Below are positions 17,424-26,296 of a stretch of DNA of 64,000 nucleotides, one piece after another. The DNA comes from Deltaproteobacteria bacterium (GTDB lineage Bacteria > Desulfobacterota > DSM-4660 > Desulfatiglandales > HGW-15). The position numbers and the translations under genes were made by a program. The stretch lies in the NCBI GenBank assembly GCA_020060215.1, contig JAGVAP010000021.1, positions 1 through 64,000 on the forward strand, given 5' to 3'. Under the pieces are notes generated by a model that saw only the letters and a list, made by a program, of their open reading frames with translations, made no database searches and was not told where the DNA came from. The first letter of the stretch is position 1; each line of letters starts with the position of its first letter.

Positions 17424-17509
17424 TCAAGCGTTGCCTCTGGCTGGCGGCCAGTCTAATCAAAGGTGGAAGCTTCGGAGCCGGTCCTCGGCCGATTCGACGG
17501 AGCCAGGAT

Positions 17510-17604
17510 CCAAGATGCAGGATCCAGGATGAAAGAAGGAACCAAGACCCAGGGTGTAGAACCTTTTTTTAGCCTGGATCCTGCATCCTGAATCTGGCAT
17601 CCAT
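17510..17604. repeat. Quasi-palindromic GGATCC/GCATCC word repeat, family H
   Basis: The word pair CCAGGATCCAAGATGCAGGATCC and its inverse CTGGATCCTGCATCCTG flank about 40 bp, forming a long imperfect hairpin between exbB and exbD. Confidence 0.6.
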
Positions 17605-17650
17605 TTTGGAGTTCCATCCATGCGGGAGGGACTCCCTTCGGTTTTCTCTT

Positions 17651-17718
17651 CTGTAGGAGCAAGCTCCTGCTTGCGATCTTCTGGGGGGTTTGAATGATCC
17701 CAAGCAGGAGCTTGCTCA
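17651..17718. repeat. Dispersed palindromic repeat, family A
   Basis: CTGTAGGAGCAAGCTCCTGCTTGCGATC followed by inverted ATCCCAAGCAGGAGCTTGCTC. It matches the copies near 14573 and 60422. Together with the two preceding elements it fills the 518-bp gap between exbB and exbD. Confidence 0.8.
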
Positions 17719-17794
17719 CGGGTGAAGGTTCATACGACAGGTGAAGTGAACCTGCAGAATCGTAATCCATCAGGCTGAAAGGGTTACCGGGCAG

Positions 17795-18214
17795 ATGAGG
17801 TTCAAGAAAAACAGGGAGCAGGAGGCGACCATCGGGATTGCGCCGTTCATCGACATGGTCTTCCTGCTCCTGATCTTTTTCATGGTGACCTCCCAGTTCG
17901 ATGTGGCCTCCGGGGTGCCGATCCAGCTGCCCAGGGTAGCGGCCAAGACCTATGACGAAAAGAGAGAAAAGGTCACGCTCGTGATCGACAAGGCAGGACA
18001 GATTTTTCTCAGAGGCGCCAGACTGGATAGGAATGAACTGGACAAGACGCTGCGCGCTATCCTGCTGGAAAAGGGGTTGGTCTCCCTGGTTCTGCAGGCC
18101 GACAGAAACGTCCCGCATGGGGTGGTTGTCGAGACCATGGATGTCGCAAAGGGGGCGGGCGTTCAGACCATCATCATCGCAGCGCAGTGGAGGCCGGAGA
18201 AGGTGTTACCCTGA
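17795..18214 (+). CDS. ExbD/TolR family biopolymer transport protein
   Basis: 139 aa. A short cytoplasmic N-terminus precedes one membrane helix (IAPFIDMVFLLLIFFMVTSQF) with the proton-relaying Asp in FIDMVFLLL. A periplasmic domain follows with the pattern VTLVIDKAGQIFLRG and VVVETMDVAKGAGVQTIIIA. It partners the ExbB/TolQ-like protein encoded upstream. Spacing of more than 500 bp is unusual for this pair. The start ATG follows GGGCAG, a weak ribosome binding site. Confidence 0.9.
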   Translation: MRFKKNREQEATIGIAPFIDMVFLLLIFFMVTSQFDVASGVPIQLPRVAAKTYDEKREKVTLVIDKAGQIFLRGARLDRNELDKTLRAILLEKGLVSLVLQADRNVPHGVVVETMDVAKGAGVQTIIIAAQWRPEKVLP

Positions 18215-18216
18215 CG

Positions 18217-18325
18217 AGATGCTTGATGCCGGATACTCGGTGCTCGATGAACCGGCTACATATCCAGCGTCGAGATCGGGTTTCAAGGTGCTGAATGCCC
18301 GTGCACCGGTTCCACGCGAAGTGTC
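18217..18325. repeat. Low-complexity GATGC/CTCGATG word repeat, family M
   Basis: The gap before ftsB contains GATGCTTGATGCCGGATACTCGGTGCTCGATG and related words, similar in style to 48887-48975 and to the short run before the kinase start near 25402. No promoter is recognised here. Confidence 0.4.
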
Positions 18326-18339
18326 GGACTTCTAACGTG

Positions 18340-18681
18340 ATGCAGCTGAGCAAAAAAGGTCTTTTCAAGTTCACGTTCTTCTTTCTCCTGCTCCTCTCCC
18401 TGATGGTCGCATGGCTCGGCTTCGGAGAGCACGGGTTTGTTCATCTGTACAAGATGGAGCGGGAAAGGGCCTCCCACATCGAAAAGATCAGCCAGCTCGA
18501 GCGTGAGAACCAGGTCCTGCTCGAGGAGATCCAACGTCTCCGCACGGACCAGAAGTACATCGAGTCCATGGGACGAAGGGAGCTTGGCCTGGTCAAGAGC
18601 GAGGAGATCCTTTACCGATTTGAAAAGAACGATAAGGCGGCAGACACCACGGCACCCAAAACCCCGGAACGTACCCCCTAG
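18340..18681 (+). CDS. ftsB: FtsB/DivIC-like septum formation initiator
   Basis: 113 aa from the ATG at 18340. It has a short cytoplasmic tail, one membrane helix (FKFTFFFLLLLSLMVAWLGF) and then a coiled coil (KISQLERENQVLLEEIQRLRTDQKYIE) ending in RRELGLVKSEEILYRF, the conserved end of FtsB proteins. FtsB joins FtsL and FtsQ in the divisome and links to septal peptidoglycan synthesis. A TPR protein gene follows 24 bp downstream and is probably co-transcribed. No strong ribosome binding site is seen before the ATG. Confidence 0.85.
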   Translation: MQLSKKGLFKFTFFFLLLLSLMVAWLGFGEHGFVHLYKMERERASHIEKISQLERENQVLLEEIQRLRTDQKYIESMGRRELGLVKSEEILYRFEKNDKAADTTAPKTPERTP

Positions 18682-18705
18682 AATCTTGCAGGCGAGGATC
18701 CAACC

Positions 18706-19443
18706 ATGACGACCACGGACGAGCTGTTCAGCCAGATCCTGAGCGAGGCACCCTCTTCGGAAACCATCCTGCTTCTGCTGAAAAGGTGGAAGGAAGAAGG
18801 CAGGATCAATTCCGTGATCCGCGAGGGCATCAAGGCCCTCGGACGCCATCCGGGTGACATCCGCGTCAGGGCGCTCCTGGCCGAGACCTGTTTCGAGAGC
18901 GGATGGCTTTCGCGCGCGGAATCCGAAGCGGAGACGGCGGCCGGACAGGTCGAAGAGCTGATTGGAGTCTACAAGTTGAAGGCGAAGATCTACGCGCGCC
19001 TGAACAGACGGGAAGAGGCTGTTCGGTTCTTGCAGATCTTCCTCGTCCATAGACCGGATGACGAGGAATCCCTCCATCTCCTTCAGGAGCTTACGCCGAT
19101 TCCGGAGTCCCCTCCGGCCCCGGTACGGGCCGTGGAGGAGGTCCCCGTGGTGAACCCACTCCCCGCTGCTGTCCCGGAGATCGCGACCCCTACCCTTGCA
19201 GAGGTGTACTTCGCTCAGGGGCAGATGGAAGAGGCGATCGCTACGTACGAGAAGGTCCTCGCTCAGAACCCGGCGGCCGAGCAGTCCCGCACGAGGCTGG
19301 ATGAGCTGAAAAGGATGATCGATCCCGTCCCCCCGGCGCATGAGACCGGTCCGGCCGAGGAGCCGCCCCGGAAGAAGACGCAAAAGCTGATCCATGTGCT
19401 CGAGGCGTGGAAGGAGGCCATCGTGCAGGACAGCAGGCAGTAG
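18706..19443 (+). CDS. TPR-repeat protein
   Basis: 245 aa. Helical repeats are seen at about 18-100 (VIREGIKALGRHPGDIRVRALLAETCFESG, LIGVYKLKAKIYARLNRREEAVRFL) and a clear TPR at about 165-205 (LAEVYFAQGQMEEAIATYEKVLAQNP). A Pro/Val-rich linker separates them. There is no signal peptide or membrane helix, so it is probably a cytoplasmic scaffold. It sits 24 bp after ftsB, which hints at an envelope or division role (inference). The last codons and the stop (GACAGCAGGCAGTAG) already belong to the repeat that follows. Confidence 0.75.
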   Translation: MTTTDELFSQILSEAPSSETILLLLKRWKEEGRINSVIREGIKALGRHPGDIRVRALLAETCFESGWLSRAESEAETAAGQVEELIGVYKLKAKIYARLNRREEAVRFLQIFLVHRPDDEESLHLLQELTPIPESPPAPVRAVEEVPVVNPLPAAVPEIATPTLAEVYFAQGQMEEAIATYEKVLAQNPAAEQSRTRLDELKRMIDPVPPAHETGPAEEPPRKKTQKLIHVLEAWKEAIVQDSRQ

Positions 19444-19592
19444 ACAGTTCGCAGTCAGCAGTAAGCAGTAGGCGATTGCAGAGCCTACCGGCTCCTCCCT
19501 GCATTCACTCCTTACCTTCTACTTCGTGCTGCTTACTGGTTTGTCCACTCCTTACTGCCAACTCCCTGCTGCTTGCTGATTTGCTCCCTTGA
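19430..19592. repeat. Quasi-palindromic CAGTAAGCAGTAG word repeat, family G
   Basis: Left half: CAGTAGACAGTTCGCAGTCAGCAGTAAGCAG. Right half, inverted: CTTACTGGTTTGTCCACTCC and CTTACTGCCAACTCCCTGC. The element starts inside the TPR gene and fills the gap to the MetE-like gene. Confidence 0.65.
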
Positions 19593-19649
19593 CCCTTCCC
19601 CCATTCAATGACAAGATAAACTGCAGCTGACCGCGGAAAGGAAAGACCT

Positions 19650-20711
19650 ATGGGCGACAAGCCAAAACTGGAATATCGGTTCCTCGCGACCGGCATCGGG
19701 AGCGTTCCCTATCGGGATGTGGAGGGTACGTGCAGGATGATCCTCGACCGCTTTCCCGGCATCCCCTTCTGGCCCCAGTTTCCGAAGCGCAGTTTTCTGG
19801 AGGGAATGATCGTCCAGTACAGTGAGGGGCTCCCCCTCCTGGAACTCGATCAAGAGAACGGGGGGTTGAGGCTCTCCAACCGGGACCGGGCCGCCGAACT
19901 GACCTGCTTCTATGAACGTTTTCTGGCAGACGATACGGCCCATTTCGCAATCTCCAGCGATTTCGCCCCGGGTCTCCATGAGATGATGGCGCTGCTCCTG
20001 GACGGGACCGATGACTACGGGAAATATGTGAAAGGCCACACCGTCGGCCCCGTGACTTTCTGTACCTCCATACGGGATGCCGAAGGCCGCGCGCTGATCC
20101 ATGACCCGGAAGGGCTGGAGGCCCTTTCGAAGGGACTTGCGATCAAGGCCCTCTGGCAGGTCAAAGAACTGAGCACCCTCGGTCGAAGGGTCGTCCTCTT
20201 CCTCGACGAGCCCTCCCTTTCGGGTTTCGGTTCGGCCTTCTCGCCCGTAAGCCGCGAAGAGGTGATCAGGCTGCTGAAGGAGTTCATGGCCTACCTCAGG
20301 GAGAGGTGCACGGTCACCATCGGGATCCACTGCTGTGGAAACACCGATTGGTCCATGATTGCGGAGGCCGGTCCCGACATCATCAACTTCGACGCCTATA
20401 CCTACCTGGACACCTTTCTCCTCTACCGGGAGCAGATCTCCCGCTTCGTCTCGGCCGGGGGCTCCATTGCATGGGGCATTGTGCCTACAGGGGAACAGGC
20501 GGGCCAGGCCTCTCCGGAAGACCTCCTGAAGAGGATGAGGGAGGGGCTGGATCGACTCTCCGGAACCGGGCTTGGGCGGGATCCGGAGGAGATCAGGAGG
20601 TGCTCCCTCCTCACCCCCGCGTGCGGCATGGGGAATATGGCCGAGGCCGCTACCACGAAAGCCCTCGACCTTCTCAAGGAGGTGTCGAGGAGGTGCGCGG
20701 CGGAGGTATGA
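19650..20711 (+). CDS. MetE-core-like / UroD-superfamily zinc protein
   Basis: 353 aa, about the size of the C-terminal catalytic domain of cobalamin-independent methionine synthase (MetE). Motifs fit that barrel: FLDEPSLSGFG, the zinc ligand motif GIHCCGN and a late Cys in LTPACGMG, which together give His-x-Cys plus Cys as in MetE. The N-terminal folate-binding half of full MetE is absent. Related short core-MetE proteins use other methyl donors, so a methyltransferase acting on a thiol is the best guess; substrate unknown. hypF follows 15 bp downstream, suggesting co-transcription, but no pathway link is evident. RBS: GGAAAGGAAAG about 10 nt upstream. Confidence 0.7.
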   Translation: MGDKPKLEYRFLATGIGSVPYRDVEGTCRMILDRFPGIPFWPQFPKRSFLEGMIVQYSEGLPLLELDQENGGLRLSNRDRAAELTCFYERFLADDTAHFAISSDFAPGLHEMMALLLDGTDDYGKYVKGHTVGPVTFCTSIRDAEGRALIHDPEGLEALSKGLAIKALWQVKELSTLGRRVVLFLDEPSLSGFGSAFSPVSREEVIRLLKEFMAYLRERCTVTIGIHCCGNTDWSMIAEAGPDIINFDAYTYLDTFLLYREQISRFVSAGGSIAWGIVPTGEQAGQASPEDLLKRMREGLDRLSGTGLGRDPEEIRRCSLLTPACGMGNMAEAATTKALDLLKEVSRRCAAEV

Positions 20712-20726
20712 GGGGGCATCCCGCTG

Positions 20727-23051
20727 ATGGCCGATCCAAAAGATGAGCGCGCCATTTCCGCCGCCATCCGTGTCAAGGGCGTGGTGCAGGGAGTCGGCTT
20801 CCGGCCCTTTGTATACCGGCTTGCCCTCGCGCATGACCTGAAGGGCTGGGTCTGCAATACATCGGCCGACCTCCGAATCGAAGTGGAAGGCACCCCCCGG
20901 CAGATCAGCGGGTTTCTCTCCCGACTCCGTTCCGAGCCGCCTCCCCTCTCCCGAATCGAAGAGGTTCAGTGTGAGTACCTTGGGCCGCGCGGCCTGGGCC
21001 CCTTCGAGATCAGGGCCAGCATCTCCGAGGAGGGGTGTTTTCAACGCATCTCCCCGGACATGGCCACCTGCGACCGCTGCAGGGAGGAGATCTTCGACCC
21101 CGCCGACCGTCGGTTTCGCTACCCCTTCACCAACTGCACCCATTGCGGCCCCAGGCTCACCATCATCCGCGACACCCCCTACGACAGGCCGAAGACCACG
21201 ATGGGGGTGTTCCAGATGTGTCCCGAATGCAGGCGGGAGTACGAAGACCCTCTGAACCGTCGGTTTCACGCGCAGCCCAACTGCTGCCCCCGATGCGGTC
21301 CCGCCCTGGTGCTTGCAGACCGGGCAGGAGGGAGGATCGAGTGCCAGGACCCGATCTCGGAAGCCTCCGTTCTCCTCAGCGAGGGGAAGATCGTCGCCAT
21401 GAAGGGGCTGGGCGGTTTCCTCCTGGTCTGCGATGCCGGCAACGAGGAGACGGTCCGAGAGCTGCGGCGAAGAAAGAACCGGCCGTACAAGCCCTTTGCC
21501 GTCATGACGGCGAGTCTCGAGCAGACCAGGGAGATCTGCGCCCTGTCCCGGGAGGAAGAGGAGCTTCTCACCTCGCCGATCGCCCCCATCGTGCTTCTTC
21601 GCCTCCTGCCCAACGAACGCATCTCGCCGGCCGTCGCCCCTGGACTGAACTACCTGGGGGTCATGCTCCCCTATACACCGCTTCATCACCTGCTCATGGA
21701 GGCTGCCCGGCGCCCCCTGGTCATGACGAGCGGGAACCTGAGTGAAGAGCCCATGGTCTCGGAGAACCAGGAGGCCCTGGAGAAGCTCGCATCCATAGCC
21801 GACCGGTTTCTCCTGCACGACCGCGGCATCTATGCCCGATGCGACGACAGTGTGGTCATGATGGAGGACAGGGCCTTCCGGGTCCTCAGAAGGGCCAGAG
21901 GTTATGCGCCGGACCCTGTGATCCTGGAGTTCGAAACATCCGAGGTCCTTGCCTGCGGCGCGGAAATCAAGAACACGTTCTGCATGACCAGGGACCGCTA
22001 CGCCTTCCTCAGCCAGCATATCGGGGACATGGAGAACCTGGAGACCCTGGAGCACTTCGAGGCCATGGTCGACCTCTACCGGAGGATGTATCGGATCCAT
22101 CCGCGCATTGTGGCCCATGACCTCCATCCGGACTATCTATCGACGCATTATGCCCGGGGCCTGAAGGAGAAGGACGAGGGGATCACGCTCGTTCCGGTTC
22201 AGCACCACCATGCCCATGTCGTCAGCTGCCTGATCGAGAACCGGCTCAGGCCGCCGGCGCTCGGGGTTGCATTCGACGGCACGGGCTATGGACCGGATCA
22301 GACCGTCTGGGGAGGTGAATTCCTGCTTCTGGACGGCTACGACAGGATGAGGCGCGCAGGACACCTGGAGCCTATCCCCCTCCCTGGAGGGGATGCGGCC
22401 GTGAAAAGACCTTATCGCATGGCCCTGAGCTACCTCTTCTCGCTGTTCGGAGAGCAGACCCTCTCCAGGGGACACAGGTTTCTGCGAGGGAAAGACGAGA
22501 GAGAACTCGCCCTCGTTGTCGAACAGATCAGGAAGGGGATCCAAACACCTTGGACATCCAGTGCAGGGCGGCTGTTCGACGGGGTTTCGGCCTTGATCGG
22601 GGTGAGGGACCGGATCGATTACGAGGGGCAGGCCGCGATCGAACTGGAGATGGCCTGCGCCGGCATCCCGGATCTCAAAGAAGGCTATCCATTCGGGATC
22701 CAGGAGCGGGACGGTAAGTGGGTGCTTCGGCTCCATGACCTCTTCGAGGCCATCCTGAAAGACCTGGACCACGGCATCGGCATACCCGAGATCTCCGCGA
22801 GATTTCATCTGAGTGTGGCGAGGATGATCTCCCGCACGGCCGCTGCGATCTCGCGCGCGACCGGGATCCGCCTGGTTGCCCTGAGCGGGGGCACCTTCCA
22901 GAACAGGGTGCTCCTCGGGCTCGCCCGCTCCCTCCTCGAGGAAGAGGGGCTCCAGGTGGCTACGCATCGGGAAGTGCCCTGCAACGACGGCGGAATATCC
23001 CTGGGGCAGGCGGTGGTAGCGCACTTCGCGACTAAAACAAAGGGGGCATGA
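20727..23051 (+). CDS. hypF: Carbamoyltransferase HypF, [NiFe] hydrogenase maturation
   Basis: 774 aa, full length. Domains in order: acylphosphatase (about 8-98, VKGVVQGVGFRPFVYRLA), two zinc fingers (CDRCREE ... CTHCGP and CPECRRE ... CCPRCGP, about 113-190), a YrdC-like domain (about 205-390, LSEGKIVAMKGLGGFLLVCDA), and a Kae1-like domain with the HHHAHVVSC metal site near 492. HypF makes carbamoyl-adenylate from carbamoyl phosphate and transfers the carbamoyl group to HypE, the source of the CN ligands of the NiFe centre. hypE follows 6 bp downstream. hypABCD and hydrogenase genes are not in the window. Confidence 0.97.
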   Translation: MADPKDERAISAAIRVKGVVQGVGFRPFVYRLALAHDLKGWVCNTSADLRIEVEGTPRQISGFLSRLRSEPPPLSRIEEVQCEYLGPRGLGPFEIRASISEEGCFQRISPDMATCDRCREEIFDPADRRFRYPFTNCTHCGPRLTIIRDTPYDRPKTTMGVFQMCPECRREYEDPLNRRFHAQPNCCPRCGPALVLADRAGGRIECQDPISEASVLLSEGKIVAMKGLGGFLLVCDAGNEETVRELRRRKNRPYKPFAVMTASLEQTREICALSREEEELLTSPIAPIVLLRLLPNERISPAVAPGLNYLGVMLPYTPLHHLLMEAARRPLVMTSGNLSEEPMVSENQEALEKLASIADRFLLHDRGIYARCDDSVVMMEDRAFRVLRRARGYAPDPVILEFETSEVLACGAEIKNTFCMTRDRYAFLSQHIGDMENLETLEHFEAMVDLYRRMYRIHPRIVAHDLHPDYLSTHYARGLKEKDEGITLVPVQHHHAHVVSCLIENRLRPPALGVAFDGTGYGPDQTVWGGEFLLLDGYDRMRRAGHLEPIPLPGGDAAVKRPYRMALSYLFSLFGEQTLSRGHRFLRGKDERELALVVEQIRKGIQTPWTSSAGRLFDGVSALIGVRDRIDYEGQAAIELEMACAGIPDLKEGYPFGIQERDGKWVLRLHDLFEAILKDLDHGIGIPEISARFHLSVARMISRTAAAISRATGIRLVALSGGTFQNRVLLGLARSLLEEEGLQVATHREVPCNDGGISLGQAVVAHFATKTKGA

Positions 23052-23057
23052 TCCCGA

Positions 23058-24062
23058 ATGGAAGACAAGATCCTCCTCGCCCACGGCAGCGGCGGCACAC
23101 TCAGCCACGATCTGATCAAGAAGACCCTCTTGAAGCGGATCGCCAATCCGTTGCTGAACAGGCTCGACGACTCCGCCGTGTTCGATCTCCGCGGCCGGGT
23201 CGCATTCACCACGGACAGCTATGTGGTGAGCCCTATTTTCTTCCCCGGAGGCGATATCGGGAGGCTGGCGGTCTGCGGGACGGTCAACGACCTTTCCATG
23301 GCAGGCGCCACCCCCCTCTTCCTGTCCTTGTCCTTGATCCTGGAAGAAGGGTTCCCCACGGCCGATCTCGAGGCCATCCTCACCTCGATCGGGTCGGCAT
23401 GCGATGAGTCCGGTACCTCCATTGTCACCGGGGATACCAAGGTCGTGAACAGGGGCAGCGCCGACAAGATCTTCATCACGACCTCGGGGGTCGGCGTCGT
23501 GCCGGATCGTACCGACATCTCCAGCGCGAACTGCAGGCCGGGCGACAGGATCCTCCTGAGCGGCACGATCGGAGACCACGGCATTGCCCTGCTCAGCCGG
23601 CGGGAAGGGATCCGCTTCGAGACCACCCTGGAGAGCGACTGTGCTCCCTTGAACGGGCTCGTTCAGGAGATGCTCTCCACATCCGGAAACATCCATGCCA
23701 TGAGGGATCCTACGAGGGGCGGCCTGGCGAGCACCCTCAACGAGTTCGCCGGAAGCTCCAGGGTCGGCATCCGGATCCATGAAGAGCACATCCCCGTCCG
23801 CCCCGCGGTGAAGGCGGTCTGCGAGCTCATGGGGTTCGATCCCCTCTATGTGGCGAACGAGGGAAAGCTGGTGGCGGTGGTTGCGGCAGAGGACGCGGAG
23901 AGACTCCTCCAGACCATGCGAAAGAGCCGCTACGGCGCAGATGCCGCCATCATCGGCGAGGTCGTGGCGGAGCGTCCCGGCAAGGTCATCATGAAGACCC
24001 CCCTCGGCACCTCGCGCATCGTGGATATGATCACGGGGGAGCTGCTGCCCCGCATCTGCTAG
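23058..24062 (+). CDS. hypE: HypE, carbamoyl dehydratase for NiFe cyanide ligands
   Basis: 334 aa. It opens ILLAHGSGG and has the AIR-synthase-like ATP-binding pattern (DDSAVFDL, FTTDSYVVSPIFFPGGDIG, RDPTRGGLASTLNE). The C-terminus LLPRIC ends in the essential Cys that is carbamoylated by HypF and dehydrated to thiocyanate. It lies 6 bp after hypF, so the two partners are co-expressed. The product acts in the cytoplasm and donates CN to the HypC-HypD complex. Confidence 0.98.
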   Translation: MEDKILLAHGSGGTLSHDLIKKTLLKRIANPLLNRLDDSAVFDLRGRVAFTTDSYVVSPIFFPGGDIGRLAVCGTVNDLSMAGATPLFLSLSLILEEGFPTADLEAILTSIGSACDESGTSIVTGDTKVVNRGSADKIFITTSGVGVVPDRTDISSANCRPGDRILLSGTIGDHGIALLSRREGIRFETTLESDCAPLNGLVQEMLSTSGNIHAMRDPTRGGLASTLNEFAGSSRVGIRIHEEHIPVRPAVKAVCELMGFDPLYVANEGKLVAVVAAEDAERLLQTMRKSRYGADAAIIGEVVAERPGKVIMKTPLGTSRIVDMITGELLPRIC

Positions 24063-24209
24063 CCGCGAAACGGCAAATCGTCTCTCGCAGAGTCCACAGA
24101 GATGCTCCGGGATCCCTAGCAAAGTCCTGCCTGGGCGGAGCGGGCGAGAGATGATTCATGGCTAGAGCCAAGCAGCTTGAAAGGACTCTCAGGTTCTCAG
24201 CCGTTTGTT

Positions 24210-25400
24210 TCACTTTGCCCCCCGCCTGATGGCCTCCGCCTGCGTTCTGGTGAGCCTGTTCGTGTCCACATAGATTTGGTCCAGCTCGCGGCAGACCTTG
24301 TCCGGGTCCGGGCCGCGCGCCAGTTCCCGTTCGACCCCTGCCTTGTATTCGGCGGCGAAATCGACGGGAGAGAGACCCAGTTCCCTTCTGATGTTCGCCT
24401 CGAGCGCGCGGGCCTCGTCCAGGGAGAGGGATTTCTTTCGCACGATCCTGTCCAGGTACGCCCTCTCAGAGGGGGTGATCTCCCTCTTGCTCAGGAGGCT
24501 CATCCTCAAGAGTTCCGAGAACATCTCCTGAGTGGATTCCTCCCTGAGGGCCAGCGCAAATTCGAGACAGCTCTGCGGCCTTCGATCAGGCTCATTCTCC
24601 AGTGCGCTGAGCATGGCATCGCGCATCCTGGGAGGAATGTTCTCGTATTGGGCAAGGACCTCCGTTGCCTCCTCCAGGGACCCTTCCATGTGCCACTCGA
24701 CCAGGTCCGTGGCGTTCCTCTTCCCGCCGTGAGGGAACCCGCCTGTCAGCATGTGAAAGAGGGTCACACCGAGGGAATAGATGTCGGACCTGAGATCGAC
24801 CTTCAGATGGAAGATCTGCTCGGGGGACATGTAATGGGGGGAGCCTGCCTGAAAAGGGGCGGTGCCTGGTTCCGGTTTTTCTCTGATGGTGAACTTGGCG
24901 AGACCGAAGTCTGCAACCTTTGCCCTGCCCTGCCTGTCAAGAAGGATATTTGAAGGTTTGATGTCCCCGTGGATGATCCTGTATCGGTGGGCAAAGCCGA
25001 TCCCTTCCAGCACCTGCAGAAAGATATGGGTGGCCCTCTCCACCGAAAGGGCGCCCCGGCTCCCCCTCTTCTCCTTGAATGCCTTGGCCGTTCTGATGAC
25101 CTTCTCCAGGTCCGTCCCACGGACATGCTGCATGATGAGACACGGAAAGGACTCCCACATCATGAATCCGAAGATCTGAACAATGTGGGGATTGTCCAGC
25201 CTGGACTGAATCCGGGCCTCCCTGATGAAGCGGCTGTGGAAATCCTTCCTCTGCGCGAGGAGAGGCGAAAGGACCTTGATGACCACCCTCCTTCCCAGGA
25301 GCCTGTCCTTGGCAAGGAAGAGATCCGCCATCCCCCCTTTTCCCAGGGGCTTGACCACAGTGAAGTCGCCGACGTCCTGGCCCGGTCGAAACGTGTACAT
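24210..25400 (-). CDS. Eukaryotic-type Ser/Thr protein kinase
   Basis: 396 aa. The kinase domain covers about 12-285: glycine loop GKGGMA (20-25), Lys42 in VVIKVL, catalytic loop IHGDIKPSN (143-151), DFG (164-166), SPE of the activation segment (192-194) and Asp206. The loop has HGD instead of HRD, so it is a non-RD kinase, which usually means activation without loop phosphorylation. The C-terminal 110 residues are charged and helical, and no membrane helix or PASTA domain is present, so it is cytoplasmic. Neighbours are an IMPase-like gene just upstream in the same direction and hypE facing it. The substrate is unknown. Confidence 0.9.
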   Translation of the reverse strand: MYTFRPGQDVGDFTVVKPLGKGGMADLFLAKDRLLGRRVVIKVLSPLLAQRKDFHSRFIREARIQSRLDNPHIVQIFGFMMWESFPCLIMQHVRGTDLEKVIRTAKAFKEKRGSRGALSVERATHIFLQVLEGIGFAHRYRIIHGDIKPSNILLDRQGRAKVADFGLAKFTIREKPEPGTAPFQAGSPHYMSPEQIFHLKVDLRSDIYSLGVTLFHMLTGGFPHGGKRNATDLVEWHMEGSLEEATEVLAQYENIPPRMRDAMLSALENEPDRRPQSCLEFALALREESTQEMFSELLRMSLLSKREITPSERAYLDRIVRKKSLSLDEARALEANIRRELGLSPVDFAAEYKAGVERELARGPDPDKVCRELDQIYVDTNRLTRTQAEAIRRGAK

Positions 25401-25421
25401 GGCGGATGCTCGATGCTGTCC

Positions 25422-26225
25422 TTACCCAATCTCCCGCAGGCTTTTTCTGACCTGCCCGCAGGTGGCCTTGGTCGCCACCAGCAGGGGCTCTACGACCCGC
25501 TGTCTCTCCAGGAGTTCGTTCGGGTCAAAAACGCTCCCGTCCATCCGGTAGACATTCCCGCCCGCGGACTGCACGATCATGAGACAGGCGGCGAGTCCCT
25601 GATAGGTCTCGTTTGCGATAACGGCAGCCTCGGCACGGCCCATGGCGACGTAGCAGAGATGGGCCCCCGTGCACCCCATGTCGCGCATCTTTCCCGGGAA
25701 CTTGGACTGGAAACGGTGGTGAAACCTGGAATAGGTCAGGAGGAGACTCTCGTCGTCGATCTGTTTCTGAGCAGAGACCCGGACTTCTTCTCTTCCCCTG
25801 TACGCCTTGCCCCCTGCCCGCGCGTGAAAAAGATCCCCGGTGGCGGGCATGTGATAGATCCCGAACAACGGCCAGTTGTTCTCGAGAAGCGCCAGGGAGA
25901 TCCCCCACACGGGGATGCCGGCCTGATAGTTGGCGATCCCGTCGACGGCGTCGTAGACCCAGAGATATCTCTTGCCCTCACGGGTGTAGCCGGCCTCTTT
26001 CCCCTCGTAAGTCGTGAACACCTGGTGTTCGGGAAACCGGGCGTAGAGCTGGTCCTGAAAGAACTCGCGCATGTGGATCTCGGCCTCGGTCACCAGGGTC
26101 TCGTCGAACTTCTGCTGGGTGCTCCCCTTGCCGTAGAATCCGAGCGACTCCTCACCGGACCTGCGGATGAGATCCATCGCGAATACCAGCAGCTCCTCAA
26201 TGCCATGATCCTTCAAGTCCGCCAT
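25422..26225 (-). CDS. Inositol-monophosphatase-like phosphatase
   Basis: 267 aa. The metal-binding pattern of the IMPase/FBPase family is visible: WVYDAVDGIANY (89-100, with Asp92 and Asp95) and an upstream acidic residue pair around TTYEGKEAG (71-79). The substrate loop (YPMPATGD-like IYHMPATGDLFHA) and the late GCTGAHLCYVAMGRAEA segment also fit. The usual GTTNF after the Asp motif is GIANY, a divergence that may change specificity. It probably removes phosphate from a small sugar or nucleotide phosphate. It is 21 bp before the kinase gene and likely co-transcribed with it. Confidence 0.8.
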   Translation of the reverse strand: MADLKDHGIEELLVFAMDLIRRSGEESLGFYGKGSTQQKFDETLVTEAEIHMREFFQDQLYARFPEHQVFTTYEGKEAGYTREGKRYLWVYDAVDGIANYQAGIPVWGISLALLENNWPLFGIYHMPATGDLFHARAGGKAYRGREEVRVSAQKQIDDESLLLTYSRFHHRFQSKFPGKMRDMGCTGAHLCYVAMGRAEAAVIANETYQGLAACLMIVQSAGGNVYRMDGSVFDPNELLERQRVVEPLLVATKATCGQVRKSLREIG

Positions 26226-26296
26226 GTGTCCTCCTTGTCACTCCACTCCCTCATGCTTTCATCCCAATTGCTCCGACAATCCATCGCCCCATGCTT

